The position numbers were made by a program, and so were the translations under genes. Under the pieces are notes generated by a model. It was not told the origin of the DNA. It saw only the letters and a program-made list of their open reading frames with translations, and searched no databases. From Patiria pectinifera (lineage: Eukaryota; Echinodermata; Asteroidea; Valvatida; Asterinidae), in NCBI GenBank assembly GCA_029964075.1, contig CM057130.1, positions 3,658,001 to 3,722,000 on the forward strand: DNA of 64,000 nucleotides. The letters are read 5' to 3'. This document shows positions 15,301 to 30,300 of the stretch, piece after piece; the stretch's first letter is position 1, and every line of letters begins with the position of its first letter.

Positions 15301-18300
15301 CTTGTGATGTCTTATGACATCTTGCAACGTCTTATCATATTCATTTCAATCTCTTCTTACCAGTTGTGACTGTTATCTGATCAGGGTCACTGACTAGACT
15401 GTCCGCTCCTGTGCCGACGATGGTCGCCAGCTCCACCACATAGTCCGAGTCAGGATCCAGACCCGTGATCTCGTAGTTATTGACCGTTCCGACCTCTTCA
15501 ACAAAGGTGCGGACATTGTCAGAGTCTCGGTAAGCTATCTCAAATCTGTCATAGCCGCCGTTTGGTGGCTGGCCGCTGATGACAACTGACAGGGTGTTGT
15601 TCATGAGAGAGATGACTTGAGGACTCTCAGGCCCTGCACAATGGAGAAAAATCATACAGTTTAACAGTTTTTGTCAGTGTTCTGTACAGTTTTGAAAAAT
15701 TCTTTGGAAATAATTATGAAAGGGAAAGAAACAAATAAGAATAGATTTGTAATTAATTGTACACACGGATAAACGACTTCCCCATATTTCTGGTAAGATG
15801 CGTGATACGACACTTGCACACCACACATCACTGATCTAGACACTGGAGAAAATGTAAAGAAAAGGTACAACGAATGTTCACGTTATCCATGTCTGACAAC
15901 GAGACTTACTTGTGAACTGCAAGATGGTATTCCTGTCCCCGACTGCACCAGTCAGTATGGCCTGCTTGGAGACCTCATACTGCGTTCCGGATGTCAGGCC
16001 AATGAACGTGTGCTCTAGTTTGTCATCTGGACTGTACTGCATCGGTCCCAGACTGCCAGGTACGTCGGGCAGTTTGATATCGACGAGGTAGGATAGGAGA
16101 TCAGGATGGACGGTCTGACCCCAACGGATCTTGATGGTGGCCTCAGTGACTTCCACGATGTAGATCTGGTCTTCGCCAAGCTGGACTGTTTTTCGAGGAA
16201 AGAGGTTTGGAAGGTTACATGATATATGATTTTGTAGGTACTGAGACCCCATCACATCTGGGAGAAAGGATTAAATGATAAAACCCTGACAACCCAATTG
16301 GGAGATTAACACTCCTGTTGGAAAGCTTTCTGTGGTGTCCATTCCTCCCAAAAATGACGTCACAAGCACTTTGTGCAAAAGCAACATCCGCAACTTCGTC
16401 TGAGTTTCGTGGGAGCAGTTCTCCAATTGTTCTCGCATCATTCCCACGAAGCTTATTGGTCGGAAAGTGATGTCATTTTACTCAGTCTATTACCATACCT
16501 GTCGTTCCCGTTCCGCTGGCTGGTGCACCCAGGACTGTGTTAGACCCAGTCCCAACGGTAGACGTCACGATAAAATCATAGGTGACCCCAGAGTCTAGAC
16601 CGGTCACCTTCAACTCCCGAGTGTTACTGTCTGTGGATCCAGCAGAACTCTCAACCTGCTTAGACAAAGGCAGTGAACATCATAATGAGCTGTTTAGAAA
16701 TTTACTGATGTGTACTAGTGTGTCCTGCTAACCATAAGGGCCAATTTTCAATTCGGTTGGAAAACAAGTTAATCACCAGTCCAGTCATAAGCCAATCACA
16801 AGTCAAGTCACAAGCCAATCACAAGTCAAGTCACAAGCCAATCACAAGTCAAGTCACAAGCCAATCACAAGTCCAGTCACAAGCCGATCACAAGTCCAAT
16901 CGCAAGTTCAGTCACAAGTCCAATCACAAGTTCAGTCACAAGTCCACTCACAAGCCAATCACAAGCCAATCACAAGTTCAGACACAAGCCAATCACAAGT
17001 TCAGTCACAAGCCAATCACAAGACCAGTCACAGGCCAATCACAAGTCCAATCGCAAGTTCAGTCACAAGTCCAATCACAAGTTCAGTCACAAGCCAATCA
17101 CAAGTTCAGTCACAAGTCCAGTCACAAGCCAATCACAAGTCCAGTCACAAGCCAATCACATGTCCAGTCACAAGCCCATCACAAGTCCAGTCACAAGCCC
17201 ATCACAAGTCCAGTCACAAGCCCATCACAAGTCCAGTCCCACCCAATCATAAGTCTAGTCACAAGTCCACCACAAGTAAATCTACAAGTCCAGATTCATC
17301 TATACTTTCAGATTTGTTTTTGAATTCTGTGAAGTGTGTACCTGTATTCCTTGCACTCTGTAGGACACGTCGTAGCCGCTGACCAATCCGATGGCAGGTT
17401 GCCACTCGATGATCAGGGAGACTGGAGTGACTTCACTGTTGGGTTTGACTCTCACATTGCTGGCTGGGTTAGGTCCTAGAGGGGTGGACGGGAAAATATG
17501 ATCCCATGCGTTAGATCTAAAGGCTCGAACAGAAAGTTTTTGTGATGATAACAAGGAATATGTAGGCTCACAATTAGTTCTCGGACAATAGTCTCCTCGT
17601 GAGCATGCTGACTGAAATACTGAGTTCAGACAGGCTCTTCTCAGAACTCTTAAAGGAAGAATAGATCAATTGTCATTTGTGCATTTGTTTCGTTTGAAGC
17701 AACAAAAGTGCTCAAAATCTAAACAACTAACCTGATGAAGACTTAGCTCTGTGAATGCTGTATATTCCGAGAAAACAATTTTCTAGGAACTTGATTTCAA
17801 TTCAAAAGTTGGCAAGTTGTATTTTGAATATCCCCAAATCAGCATCCGGAACACGTTCTCATTCAGCCGATTGCAGCCACAAGATGTCACACACTCAACC
17901 GACGAATAACAGTACGCACGCTCGCGCGTGTGTTGTGTCAACGATTGCGCGTGCGCACCCATTCACGGATACGCATATTACACTCCAACTACTAAAGAAA
18001 ATTTCATCTTTGGAAATGACCTTCTTTTTTTTCTGCTTGCTTCAAAATGACAGCTTGCCACAAGGATTAATTTAGCAGGGACTTTAGTGCCATTAGTATC
18101 TCTAAATCAAGTAAGCTTTTTATCAAAATTGTGGTCAGTTACTTTTTGGATAGCTGGAGATAGTCTACTCTACCTTTAAAAGATTTTTGTTGTCAAGCGG
18201 TGTAACCACAAACTTCCTGTTAGTGTTGACCATGTATCATTGAAGTTGGGAAATTTTGACCATGGTAAAAATTTAAATTGCAGGCTCCATAACCTGCTAC

Positions 18301-21300
18301 ACCTAATCTAAAATGTACATTATTTCACTTACGAATTGAAAGGTTTCATAAGAAGTAACCATTAAAGTAAAGAGCAAGCTACACTATTCTAACCCACTAG
18401 ATGCATCTCTACTTAAAAATTTAATTGAACATATTTCTCCCTTTTCTCCAATACTGACAATGGGAGATCAAAACTGTAATTTTGAATGGGGGGAAAATAT
18501 ACTAAATTCTGCACTCTTTTCAGTCTTTTAAAATATTGCTTTCATTATGTAAAATACAACAACTGACAAAAATTGAGGACACTTATGCAAGGAGAAAGAA
18601 GATTCTAAATCATAAATTTGAAACTTATTTTATCTGCCACTGATCAGTATTTCTTTATTGAAAATATTAACAAATTAGCAAATTCATGTTGATAATTTTT
18701 TCTTCTTCAGATTGTCACAAACCAAAAGAACAGACCCAAAATTTTTTAAACTTAAATTACTTCACAAAGAGTTAACTGTTTTGAAATGAAACAGCATCTG
18801 TACTCACGTGTTCGCTGGGATATGAATGAAGTCATGCTGCCACCCACCACAAACACAGTGATGGTGTATTCTGTGCCGGCCGTCAGGCCCGTCACCAAAG
18901 CGGTACGCTGGCTCTGACTGACGCTGTCTACCACGCCTTGGGGCGAGACGGACGCGCCGTAGATGGCATCAGGGCCTGCCACGGCGCCCCAGGCTATGCT
19001 GATGGTGGTGGTCGTGAAGTCCAGAACGCCAATTTCCAGCGAGGCAAATGCAACTGCGAAGGATAAAGGAAATCACGAAAATGGGTAACAAGGCGGTACT
19101 CCTATTTGTTCTTCTGTTATGGGAATGTTTCAAAACTAGGAACATTCCTTATCCTTTAAGAGCCAAAGTCATGGATATAGCAATGTCTGTAAATTCTCCA
19201 ATGACATGCATACCAGTGCTTGCTGGAGTCATAGCCGCTTCACTCTTGATAGCCGTTTCGCCTCTCCCTGCTACCGTGGTCACAAACACGTTGTACGTCG
19301 TGCCTGGCAGGAGACTCTCCAACGTGTAAGCAGTGACGTCGCTTTCAACGAACTCCACGTTGGTCCTGGGGCCGCTGTCCCGGCTGTACTCAATCTCAAA
19401 GAGATCTGATACGCCAGACGGACGTTCCCAGGTTACGGTGACCGACGTGGGCGTGGCTAAGGGGTCATTGACGGCCAGGTTGGCTGGGGGTAGGGGCTCT
19501 GTGGAGTAGGGGAGATAAGAAAAGTGGGAAGAAAAAACAAACAAATAAATTTCATGTCCCTTTGACCACTAGTGTTTTCAAATACATGTGCTCCTCAAAC
19601 TAAGAACACCTACAACATGTGCAACACCTCATTAATGGCGATCACCAAATTGGTCTGTAAAATATTCTGAGAGAGTCTCTAAAATTACTAAATTGAAAAA
19701 CCACTTACTTGTTCTCTTAACCAGGGAACTCTGCTCAGCTTGGTCCACTATCAGGGTGATGGTATACTCGGTGCCGGGACTGAGGTTGTTGAAGGTCGCC
19801 AAGCGATCCGCGTCCCTCGGCACGACCTGATCGGCGAAGGAACTGGGGCGGATCCGCAGGATGTAATTCAGGAAGGAGCCGCTGACGGCACCCCAGCTGA
19901 CAGTCAGGGAGGTGTTGTCAAATGCCAGGCAGATGATGTCGCCCGCGGTCAGCGTCACTGGGGGTAAAAGTTACGAGTCGTATTTTGTTACGTTTCTCTT
20001 GGGATTTTGAAGGAGGTCCTTAGCTTGAATTTCTGGAGGTCCTTAGATTTCTGCAGTGCAACCCAACAGGGAGACGCAAAGTACGTGCAAATCTCACTTT
20101 AGAGCCAGTATACATAGTGCAATGGAAATGCCACATTGCTGCAACTTAGCATAATTTGAACACATTTCAACATCAGTACATGTTGCTGTCAAAGACGTCA
20201 AATTCCCTTCGCATTCGCCTACACGTGAAGCATAAACATAAGATGTCACATCAGACATCGCAACCTCAAATATCGACCAAATCTATGGTACTCCAAACAA
20301 AAAGATAAAGGTTTTAAAATTTGAGTGACACTCTTAATGGCAACCTAGCTATGTTCCTCCTTTAAGTCAGTGAAATTGCTGAGGTTTATTTTGAAGGATA
20401 CAGTTAGATTCAAGTTCTCCCTCATCTTTTACGGAAATCTTTTATTCAAACGGAGCCCCTTGCCTAACAAGCAACCCTCGTGAAAAGAATTTAGTTTTCA
20501 AAAAAAAAATATCTAACCTGTAGAGAAAGCGCGAGTCAAAGGTTCGCTCTCTGTGACCAAAGTTTCCCGGCCGGAGATACTCTTAACCGAGAACGAGTAT
20601 TGAGTACTTGGCAGGAGATTCTCCACGCGGACCTCGCGGGGCGACGTCGCCTCGATGACGATGGGCGGCTGCGGGGTTCCGTCGGCCGGGGAGTACGTCA
20701 CCTCGTAGAGGGACACCTCGCTGGCACTGGCTTGCCATACGACGCTGATGCTGGTGGCCGTGGTCTGGGTGGCTGTTAGGACTTGTGGTGCAGCGGGTAC
20801 TGTGCCAAGGGGAAAATGGTTGGCAAATTGAAACTTTGGGGAAATATTTTAGGTTCATATCAATGTGTCGCATGTACTCTGGAGCTTGTTACCTTTACAA
20901 TTTGAAATTAAAGAATGTTGACATATACCTACATAATATTGTATTCTCATTTTTTGTGAATTATTTTAATAATAACAATAATAATAATAATAGTGTGGTA
21001 CTTATATAACGCTTTATACCAAAGGTCTCAAAGGACTTTACCATTATTACCCCTGTTCATCAGGTCATGAGACCACTTTTTGCAGCAGCTCGAGATCAGC
21101 GCATTCTGGTCTCTACCTTCACAGGTACCCATTTATACTCCTGGGTGGAGAGAGGCAATTGTAGTAAAGTGTCTTGCCCAAGAACACAAGCGCCATGTTC
21201 CCTGTCAGGGTTCAAACCCATGTACCATGGCACACGGGCCGAACAACCGTAACCATTGGACCACAGCGCTCCATCAATTTAGGATAGGGTTGTGATACAG

Positions 21301-24300
21301 CAACAATATTGAGAATCATGTCTAAACTGTGGTGATGGTGCTGAGTGTATAATTGATCAAGGGAACTCATTTCTGATTAATAAAGAAAAAAATGAAATCA
21401 AATGTTACGGGTAACAAAGCTGCAAAAAAGATAATACTGATGAGGTTTATTAAATGGTTCTGACAAAAAAAAGATATTTCCCTAAAAGGATGGATCATTT
21501 TGTGATCAGATTACAATATCTGGCACAAAGCCAAATCTGTAAATATTTTTGGTCCTTTTTCTTTAGGGTTGCTGTTCTGAGCAGGCGAAATGAATGCTGG
21601 GTCCCAGGTTATACAATGGGAAAATGCGTTGATTTCAAATTGGGTTTTTAAGTACTGATTACAAATTGGGTCTTAAGTTTAATTCCAAATTGGGTCTTAA
21701 GTAATGATTCCACATTAGCTCTCATGCGTTGGTTCCAAATCGGGTCCTAAGTATTAATTTCAAAATCTGGTCTCATGTATTGATTCCAAAATGGGTCTTA
21801 CGTGTTCGTCCCGACTTCTCAAAGTTGGCCACCAAGTTGCCGGGCTGGACTTGAACTGTGAACATGTATGCTCGTCCAGGGAACAGGTTGTTGAGTACCA
21901 GTGAAGCGGTGTTACCACCAGACGCTGTGACCACCCTAGGATTGGAGCCGACAGGAGGGGTAATGAAGACAGAGTAGGCCGTAGCACTGGGCACTTCATT
22001 CCAGAGGAGGGTGATGGAGTTGGTAGTGACGTCCCGACAGATGATCATGTTGTCTTCAATTTGAGCTGAAAATAAGGTAAAACAGAATTGCCATCACGAG
22101 CCCTAAAACAACTCCAGGTGCTCTGTAGGAATAGTACTTAACAGTTTGGGGAGCTAATCATCCTTACTCGCAGCTGAGAAGCTGAATTGCGAAGGACGAG
22201 GCTACAACATGGTTGAGCTGAAGGCATGTAAAAGCCACCTTAGGCCACGGAGCACAGCCATAGATCAAAAGTGTTATTTTTTTTTGCAGATGGAGGAAAA
22301 CCAGAGAACCCAGAGAAACAGCCCTCATGGCACTGGAGAGAATCAACGAACCACCTTACTCACAAATGTTCCGAGCCGGGAATCGAGCCCAGTCCACATT
22401 GGTGGGAGGTGAGTGCTCTACGCACCAGCCACCCATGCCACCAAAATATAATGCTGAATCCAACTGAATCCAAGAATGTTAAAGAACACACTTCTCGAAT
22501 CCAACAGCTTAAAACAACAAGTCTTTTGTTCCTTCTCTTATTGGAATTTGTTCACATTTATAGGAAGGAAAGGTCCATTTGTCTTGCCTTCTATCTCTGT
22601 GACAAAATGTGATCTTTAGGCATGATTCAAATTCCACCAACCAGGACCAACTTGTGGATTAGGATTTCAGCTCCGACCAAAATCTGCAGCTTTCTTAAGA
22701 ATTCCTCTTCCGGCTTTTCTTCTAAATGTCTTGTTTATTAATTTAATATTATTGTAACAGACAGTTTGTATAGCACTTCTGTTGTTTTGCTCACTAGCTG
22801 CTGCCAGAGGGCTCTGACGGCCCGTTGTTTGCAGAGCGCTGACCTAGTTCCTTTGTTACAAGAAGCGCGTGCTCCAGAGATGAGTTCTATAAATAGAATA
22901 CTAAAAGGTTTGGCCACTCCAGGGAGGGCTAAAGTTGCTACAATGTAATAAGTTTTGTCTAGCTGCACTTCTCTATGCTGGTTGTTGCTCTGAATAGCAG
23001 TGTGGTGAGTTGACCTCAGAGTTCTTTTTGCTGAATAAATTTGAGTTTCTTCTGGACTTCGAAATCATGTGCGAGTGTGTCCCCTTTTTCTGCGTTCTGC
23101 TAGACTTGGAGTACAAGAGCCCTAGAATTCAGACTACACCAGTAATTCCCCATCAATTTTATATCAAGATCCTAAATACTGATACAATATTGCATAAATA
23201 ATTATAAAAATATTCTCAAATTTATCCAAAGTCCATGGAACAGATGGTAAAACACTCACCGGTGGTGTATGTTTCTCTCTGCACGGTACTTCCCTCCTGC
23301 TCCTCAAAGTTCTGGGTGCTATCCGACAGCAGGACGGTACCGACCGCCACGGTGTAGGCAGTCTCTGGATCCAAACCGCTGAAGGCCAGCTGGGTAGGCT
23401 CAGAGGGGAACACAGGGTCGGCCTGGACCACGTTACCCGTGGGGTCCGTGATGGACACGCGGTAGAAGTCGAAGGAGTCGGCAGGGGCCGGCACCCAGGA
23501 GATGGTGAGAGAGGTCGGGGTCGACGCGACGAGGCTGATAGCGCCGGGGGAACTTGGGTCTGGAAAGAAATGAAGGGAAAGATGATCAATAAATGTTGTA
23601 CGTGATTCAAGGGGTTTAAATGGACTCCAGGAATCACCCAAGTAATTCTTTGCATCCTGTTAAAACTTTAAAAAAAACCTTAGCATGTCATAAGGAAATG
23701 AAATTCTGTGGCCAATTTGATGCAGCAAAATAGCATTCAGTTCACACACAAAAATGAAGGAACTCAATCACATTGTCAAAATGTTTACATTATGTTTAGC
23801 TCCTTTATCCTTCTTTAGACGACATCTCATTCAAGCTAATGCTTAGATTAATTGGGTGAAGTAAAAACTTAGTTGTGACCCCCAGCACAAAGTCGGTCAC
23901 AAATACAGCCTATAATACAACCTATACAACAACATATAATGCACAGAATATTGATGAAAATTGGGAACTGACAATACCTACGACTCCGTAACATTCTGTC
24001 GGACTCCCATATTCTATACATCATTGGAAAGCTCACGAGCCCAAAAATCTCAGTTTTTAAAAATTGGTTTCAAGTGACTGGCTTTGTGCTAACGAGTCAG
24101 ATTTGTCTTCTTCTTGGGCTGAAAAGTTCCTTCTTTTGGCATGGAGTGTCAAATTTCACGGGTCCATGCAGCTTAGCATAGAAATATGCCGAGTACATAT
24201 TGTCGTCTTTAGAAGCAAAACGAAGGTGGCCAGCAGAAATATTGCGGGAATCTGCTTGTCACTGGTTCTGAGTTTATTTCGCTCAAGCATTTCATTTGCT

Positions 24301-27300
24301 CAGCGATATTCTCTGCCAAGAATCTCCATGTAATTGCGCTCCGGGGTTCTGGACAAGTTGTTGTTAATTCTAAAAAAAAACTTACAAATCTGACAGAAGA
24401 CATTCATAAATTGAGAGACGAAAGGCTAGATGGCTCAGTTAATAGGTTTTTTTTTCATGACAGTTTTTATGTATTCTTAATTCAAAATGAGAACAAACAA
24501 AAAATTGACTGCAGTGGAATGTGAACCTGGGACCACCAATTCACCGTACCCCTCTTTGGCTTATATCTGGATATCCCTTTAAACCCATCAGCACTTGTAC
24601 TACATTGTATTACATTGTGTTTATTCACTGAAGAATAAAGGGTGGTTTTGAGCGCTACAGGAACAAATAATATTTTCAGACCAACGACTGTACAGGACTA
24701 AGTAAAAGCTCCTTTTTTTTTTAATCTAAACAAATTCCAGGAACTACAAACAATTTATTTTACGTACTTGTTCGAACGCTCATTTCAAATTGTTGCCCTG
24801 CGATAAAGTCGATGAGGGGCACGATGACGATGTTGTAGCGCGTGGCGGGTTGCAGTGGAGTGAATTCCATTTCCAGTATGTTGTCATTGACGGTGGGGAA
24901 GCCTGGGGCGTCGATGGTGATTGTGTAGAGTTGGGCGCCGGAAATGGCGCCCCAAATGACAACGACGGAGTTCTCGGTGACGCTTTTGACAAAAATCTCC
25001 CTCTCCATCAGAGAATCTGGAAAGGATAAAAAAAAAAGTGGTCAAAATTACACGTGTTGGAGAACTTATACCTGTATTCAGGCTTGTGCGTATACAGAAA
25101 ATTTGAACAAAATATCACTGTACAGTCATATCCACCCTAGTAATAAAGGAAGCATCGTTATAGGAGCAGTAGATAAAATACCACCATGCCTCGGCAAATT
25201 ATTGGGTCTATACAGGGTGAGCCAAAACAAACGAAACCCAAATGTCGGGACCATTGTTTTAGTGAAGTTCTGCATGCAGCACTTTCAAAATCTAGGATGT
25301 AAATGCCCAATTCATAAGCTTTCTTTTAGTACAAGAATCGTTCAAATCACTCATGCCCTTTTCAAGTTACGGAATTTTAAACACAATCACCGTTTTAAAG
25401 TTTTGTCCACGGATCACAAAAAAAGTATGTGTTCTTTCAGCAAAACGAAACAATTCACAGACATCCTTATTTGATTTGTGGACAGAACTTTAAAACAGTG
25501 GTTGTGTTTAAAATTCTGTAACTTGGAAAGTACATAGGTGATTTGAATGATTCTTGCACTAAAAGAAAGCTTATGAATTGAGCTTTCATATCCTAGATTT
25601 TGAAAGTGCTACATGCAAAACTTGACTAAAACAATGGTCACGACATTTGGAGTTTTTTGGTGTTTTTTTTTTACTCGCCCTGTATTATAACTTTTTCTGG
25701 GCCTACACTCTGTCTTGCACTGAGAAAAAAATGTGCTCAACTATAATGACTTGTCACTGTAACTCACTGTTGAATACATTTTTTTCAAACAACATGCTCT
25801 CAAGTTATGCAAGGATGTATCAGGTAATGTTTCCCATTGAATTTCTAATAATGTATGAAAGATCTGGAGAAAAAAAAAGCTTGTCTCTTCCATTTTTTAA
25901 CGAAGTTCAGATGGCAAAACACACCAATGAATTACTACTTGTTGGTTACTGACAAGAACATCTATTATTTGGGTGGTTTGTTTGGGAAGTTGCTTGTTGA
26001 GTAAATGTGACATGAGAAGTACCAAGTCTTCTTAAGAATCACTGAAAAGTGGATCGTAATTGTTTGGTACCTGTAATCCCCGACACGGAAATGGGTGGAC
26101 TCCTCTCGTCTCCTGCCACCACCACCAGTCTGAATGTGTAGTTTCGGCCCGAGTCCAGCCCAGTGATGGTGTGGGTCGTGGCACCAGAGGCTAGACTAAT
26201 GGTAGGTAGATTGACCGGGGGTCCGGCGTCGAACGAGGTCACAGTGAGGTCGTACGAGGTCAAGACACCACCGCCCGAGGCCCATCGGAGGGAGACAGAC
26301 GCTGGCGATGTCATTGTTACAAACAGGTTGGTGGCTGGGAGTGGTACTGACATTGAACAGGGAAAATTATACAATACAATTTATTCTCCATATTTACTAC
26401 TAAATACGAATCTGAAAAAAGGGGGAAAAAAGCTTGAATTTGTTGAAATGCGGTTGACCGTCTGTTCCTGGTTTCCTGCTGGCCATTTTGACTCATATTG
26501 TTATTATTCGTCATTCATTATCGTATTTAAAGTATATAGAATATTTTTTAGCGAAGTTTTACATCAAATTTACAAGAAGTTTCTAATTGTTTACAATTTT
26601 ATATATTTATTTGACTTGTAATTACTTATATAAGATTTGATTTTGTAATTACTTATAGCGTTTTTTCATAGTGAGCTGTCCAACCATATGTAATTGCCAT
26701 TTTAAGTATGAATTATTTTGAACTTCATTGAATTGAGTTGTAACCAGTGAAGGCATGAGTAAACTGGTTCCAAATCAGTTGTTTGTTTTTAAGGAAAAGA
26801 AGTCAGGAATTTCAGACAAAATTGCTGGCCTGGATTTCCTAATGGAGGGTTTGACAATTATTACACTGTTGGAGAAGATTGGGGAAACGGGAAGGAAATT
26901 CGGCACGCGGTTCAAACAACATAAAACCGAAATAGAAAAGCTAACATCTGGAACCATGACGAGGGCTAGAAAAACACCAACGGAAGGGAAAGAGACAACA
27001 GCACGCTAGACAGAGCACGCTAGAGACAACAATCATGTGATGAATTGGGCAGACCAGTGTTTCCCCTGCCCATTCAAACGTGAGGTGGCCCACCTTGCAA
27101 CTTTCAGTGACCACCTCGCTCATTTTTTTGCCAATATCACCACCTCGCTGTGAAGATTGGCAAAAAAGGAAATATCAATTGAAAAATTTACATTTTGTGT
27201 AATATATAAGCCTTTTCCTTTACCTCCATGTATCAAGAACTCACAATTTCGATGTGTTTTTGGAATCATCGCGCATTTTTGTGAGCGCTGCATTCTTTTC

Positions 27301-30300
27301 AGTTTGCAGACCGCATAAATTTTCAGTCATCAACTTGAATTGTTACCACCTCGCTCAGTTCATTAGCCAGGGGAAACACTGGGGCAGACAGTGAAATTTT
27401 GCACAGTGAGGGCGACAAATTTAGACGTTGGATACGGGAAAGTCTATGGATAAGGAGACGACGATCAACTCTTAACAGAGATGAGGGAGGGTATGAACTG
27501 TCACACATATGGGACCCCCTCATACCCCAAGTACCACCCCGGGGGAGGACACAAGCGGCCAGACCACCATCTAGTGGCCGCAACAGGGAACAGCGCCACC
27601 AACCGACTGGTGGTGCTTTGTTCTGAGGACGACTAGTGAAACTAGTCGAAACATAAACGAAACTACGTAAGTAACTGGCTGAGTTTATAGAAAATTCATT
27701 TACAAAGTTGAAATTTCACCAGGCTGATGAACTTCTTTCATAATACTATCTACTGTTCATTCACAGCCCTTTTATAATAAAAGTTTCACTTACTTGTTCT
27801 TTGTACGGCAGAGTCCTCCTGATTCGTATCAGCAATCAACGTAACAGTGATGTTGTACTCCTCTCCTGGCGTCAGACCACCGTAGGAAGCCCTACGTCCG
27901 ACCGTGTCAACGTTGGGCTGGGTTGAAGGCACGGGTTGTATGTCCAGGGAGGTAGTCAGATACCCTGGTAAGTGATCGCCGCCGCCCCACGTGATCTCAA
28001 TGGAGGTGCGAGAATACGACAGGATGATGACTTCGGCCGGGTTGGCGATACCTGAAAACATTGCCATTGTAATTCGGAGGTTTTAGGAAGTGTCTCAAAA
28101 AGTTGACAGTGGTTGGCATCGATGGTGGTTGTCGGTGCTCAAAACATGCAAATCTGTTTTAAACATTCTGAGAAATTCCCGGAAACACACGACACTTGCT
28201 AATGCAGTATGCTTTGTGCTTCTGTGTGAGAACCTCCGGTTACGCAGGTTCATACAAACTCGGAACAGTTAGCCTGGGCCATGCTGGATACAAAACTAGT
28301 TTTTCTCAAAAAAAAACTGCTCACATTCGGCAATTGAAAAGAAAAAAAGTTGAAATTGCAATAAAACAGTCATTTTCTGACGATTTTCAACATTTGTCCA
28401 ACCAAAACATGGATTTGTTCAGTAAAATGTTGTACTGTTGGTGCACTATGTTAGTGGAGGAATTTATCCCTATGTGAAAGCTCAAAATAGATGGTGTAAG
28501 TTCATTTTGGTCTTATTTCACACTCTAAGAAAGGAGCAGGACAGTTCGATCAAGGACCAATGGTTAAACAGTGGCTGGTTTGTGACGTACCTAGCGCATG
28601 CGCGCTGAAGTTGAAGTGCGAATGACTCTAGTCAAACTACTGTCATCAGACCGTGAGAAAATGCCGGTCGCACATCCGCTAAAGAATTTTTCAAGACTTG
28701 ATGTTTCCGTTTATTTACACAAATAATACTGTTTGTGTAGTTTAGGCCAACTTACATAATCAACAATCGTAAAGTAGCACGGAAAACTACGCAATGAAAA
28801 TGATATTTAGCACTCACACTTTTCATTTTTTTTTTCATCATTTTTGTTGACAGTTGGTCCCCTCTGCACTATGCTGGATTGCTGTGACAAATTGCCACTG
28901 AAAACTAGCAATAAATTGTGGCACAACCAGCCTCGGTAGGCTAGTCCTTAACATTTGGCTAGGCTAGTCCAACCATCCTCGACCAGCGTGTGTTCGATCA
29001 GGGTTAGTCGAACTACGGTTAACTGTGGTCCTCGGTAGAAATTGCCTAATATTGTAAGTTGTAGCTACTGTGAGCCTATGCAACTGATCAGAATGCCCCT
29101 CCGGCACAAAACCGGTCACTTGGACCAATTTCTGAAAACTGGGATTTTGGGCTTATTTGACAGGACATTGAATAAGCTTTCCAATGACGTAGGCCTATAG
29201 AATATGGGAATTAGGACAGAATCTGACAGAGTTATAGGTATTTTCATTTACCAATTGTTTGGCCTCAGAAAGTTTACAAAAAAAACCAAGAAATCAAAAA
29301 ATTTGTTGTTAAAGTTTCTCAAATTAACTCCTTATATTTACAAATCAACTTCATTGGAAGTGAAACATATTCATTATTCTAGCTTCCAATGCCTTAATCT
29401 GAATATCGATAATTTTCGCCTGTACAACGTATTGTAGGCTGTATTTCAAAATACGGCCGTGTGACTTTCAACCGGTTTTGTGCTGAAGGGTCACAATTTA
29501 TGTAGGACAAAAGAGACTAATGAGAGAAAACCTCGATGACCATCAAGTCTTTTTATCAAAATATAAATCTGAAGCGTGATCAATTCTAACGCTAATGACA
29601 AACAGGGATATTTTTCCATGTTTTATTTTGAAGTATCTTGTCGTAACTAATAAAGTGGACCGAGTTTAATGAAAAGCAAGTTTTCTTCTCACCAGTTGAG
29701 GCCATAATCTCGGTGAAATCACTCGTCGCCTCGCAGCCGTCGCCCGCAGACACAGTCTCGACAGAGATCCGATACGTGGTGTTGGGGAAGAGCCCCTCGA
29801 TCGTGGCACTGCTTTCTAATAAACCGATCTCAGTGGCTAGGATTCTGGGACCATCGTCGAGACTGTACCAGATCCTGAAGCCAGAAAACTCGAGCGAGCC
29901 ACTAGGTTCGAAGACGTTGACAGTGATGCTGGTGGCCGTGTGGCTGAGTTTGGAGACGAGGCTGGGTTTGAGAGGCTCTGTACAATTTTGAAGAAAACTA
30001 CCAAACCTCAACAATTGTTTCCTTGATATAACACACGTACTGGTATGAAATGTAGTATTTGTTTTGATGTGATGTGATTTTGTTATGATATATTTCCATA
30101 TATAACAATTTTAATTTACAACGACCATTTTAGAGGAATATAAAAATCCAGTGATAAACGGTGAGGGTGTCCGCAAGCTGAAACTTGGTATGAACACGTA
30201 CATTTTGTCAACTTCTCAAGTTCCTTTAAGGTTGGCATCAAAGGCTTCTCAAGAGCAGGAAAAAATGAGCTAACTTTCAGCATATTTCTCAGCCTAAATA

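Noticed and set aside
16718-17323. 201-codon plus-strand frame rich in Ser, His and Gln
   Set aside because: Minisatellite read-through in an intron of the minus-strand gene; no homology or regulatory context.
24421-24560. SINE with GATGGCTCAGTTAATAGG head
   Set aside because: A-box-like only; the B-box-like stretch (GTGAACCTGGGACC) is about 100 bp away and in the wrong orientation relation.
25647-25952. 101-codon plus-strand frame
   Set aside because: Lies partly in a MITE, is Phe/Leu-rich from A/T content, and has no family resemblance.
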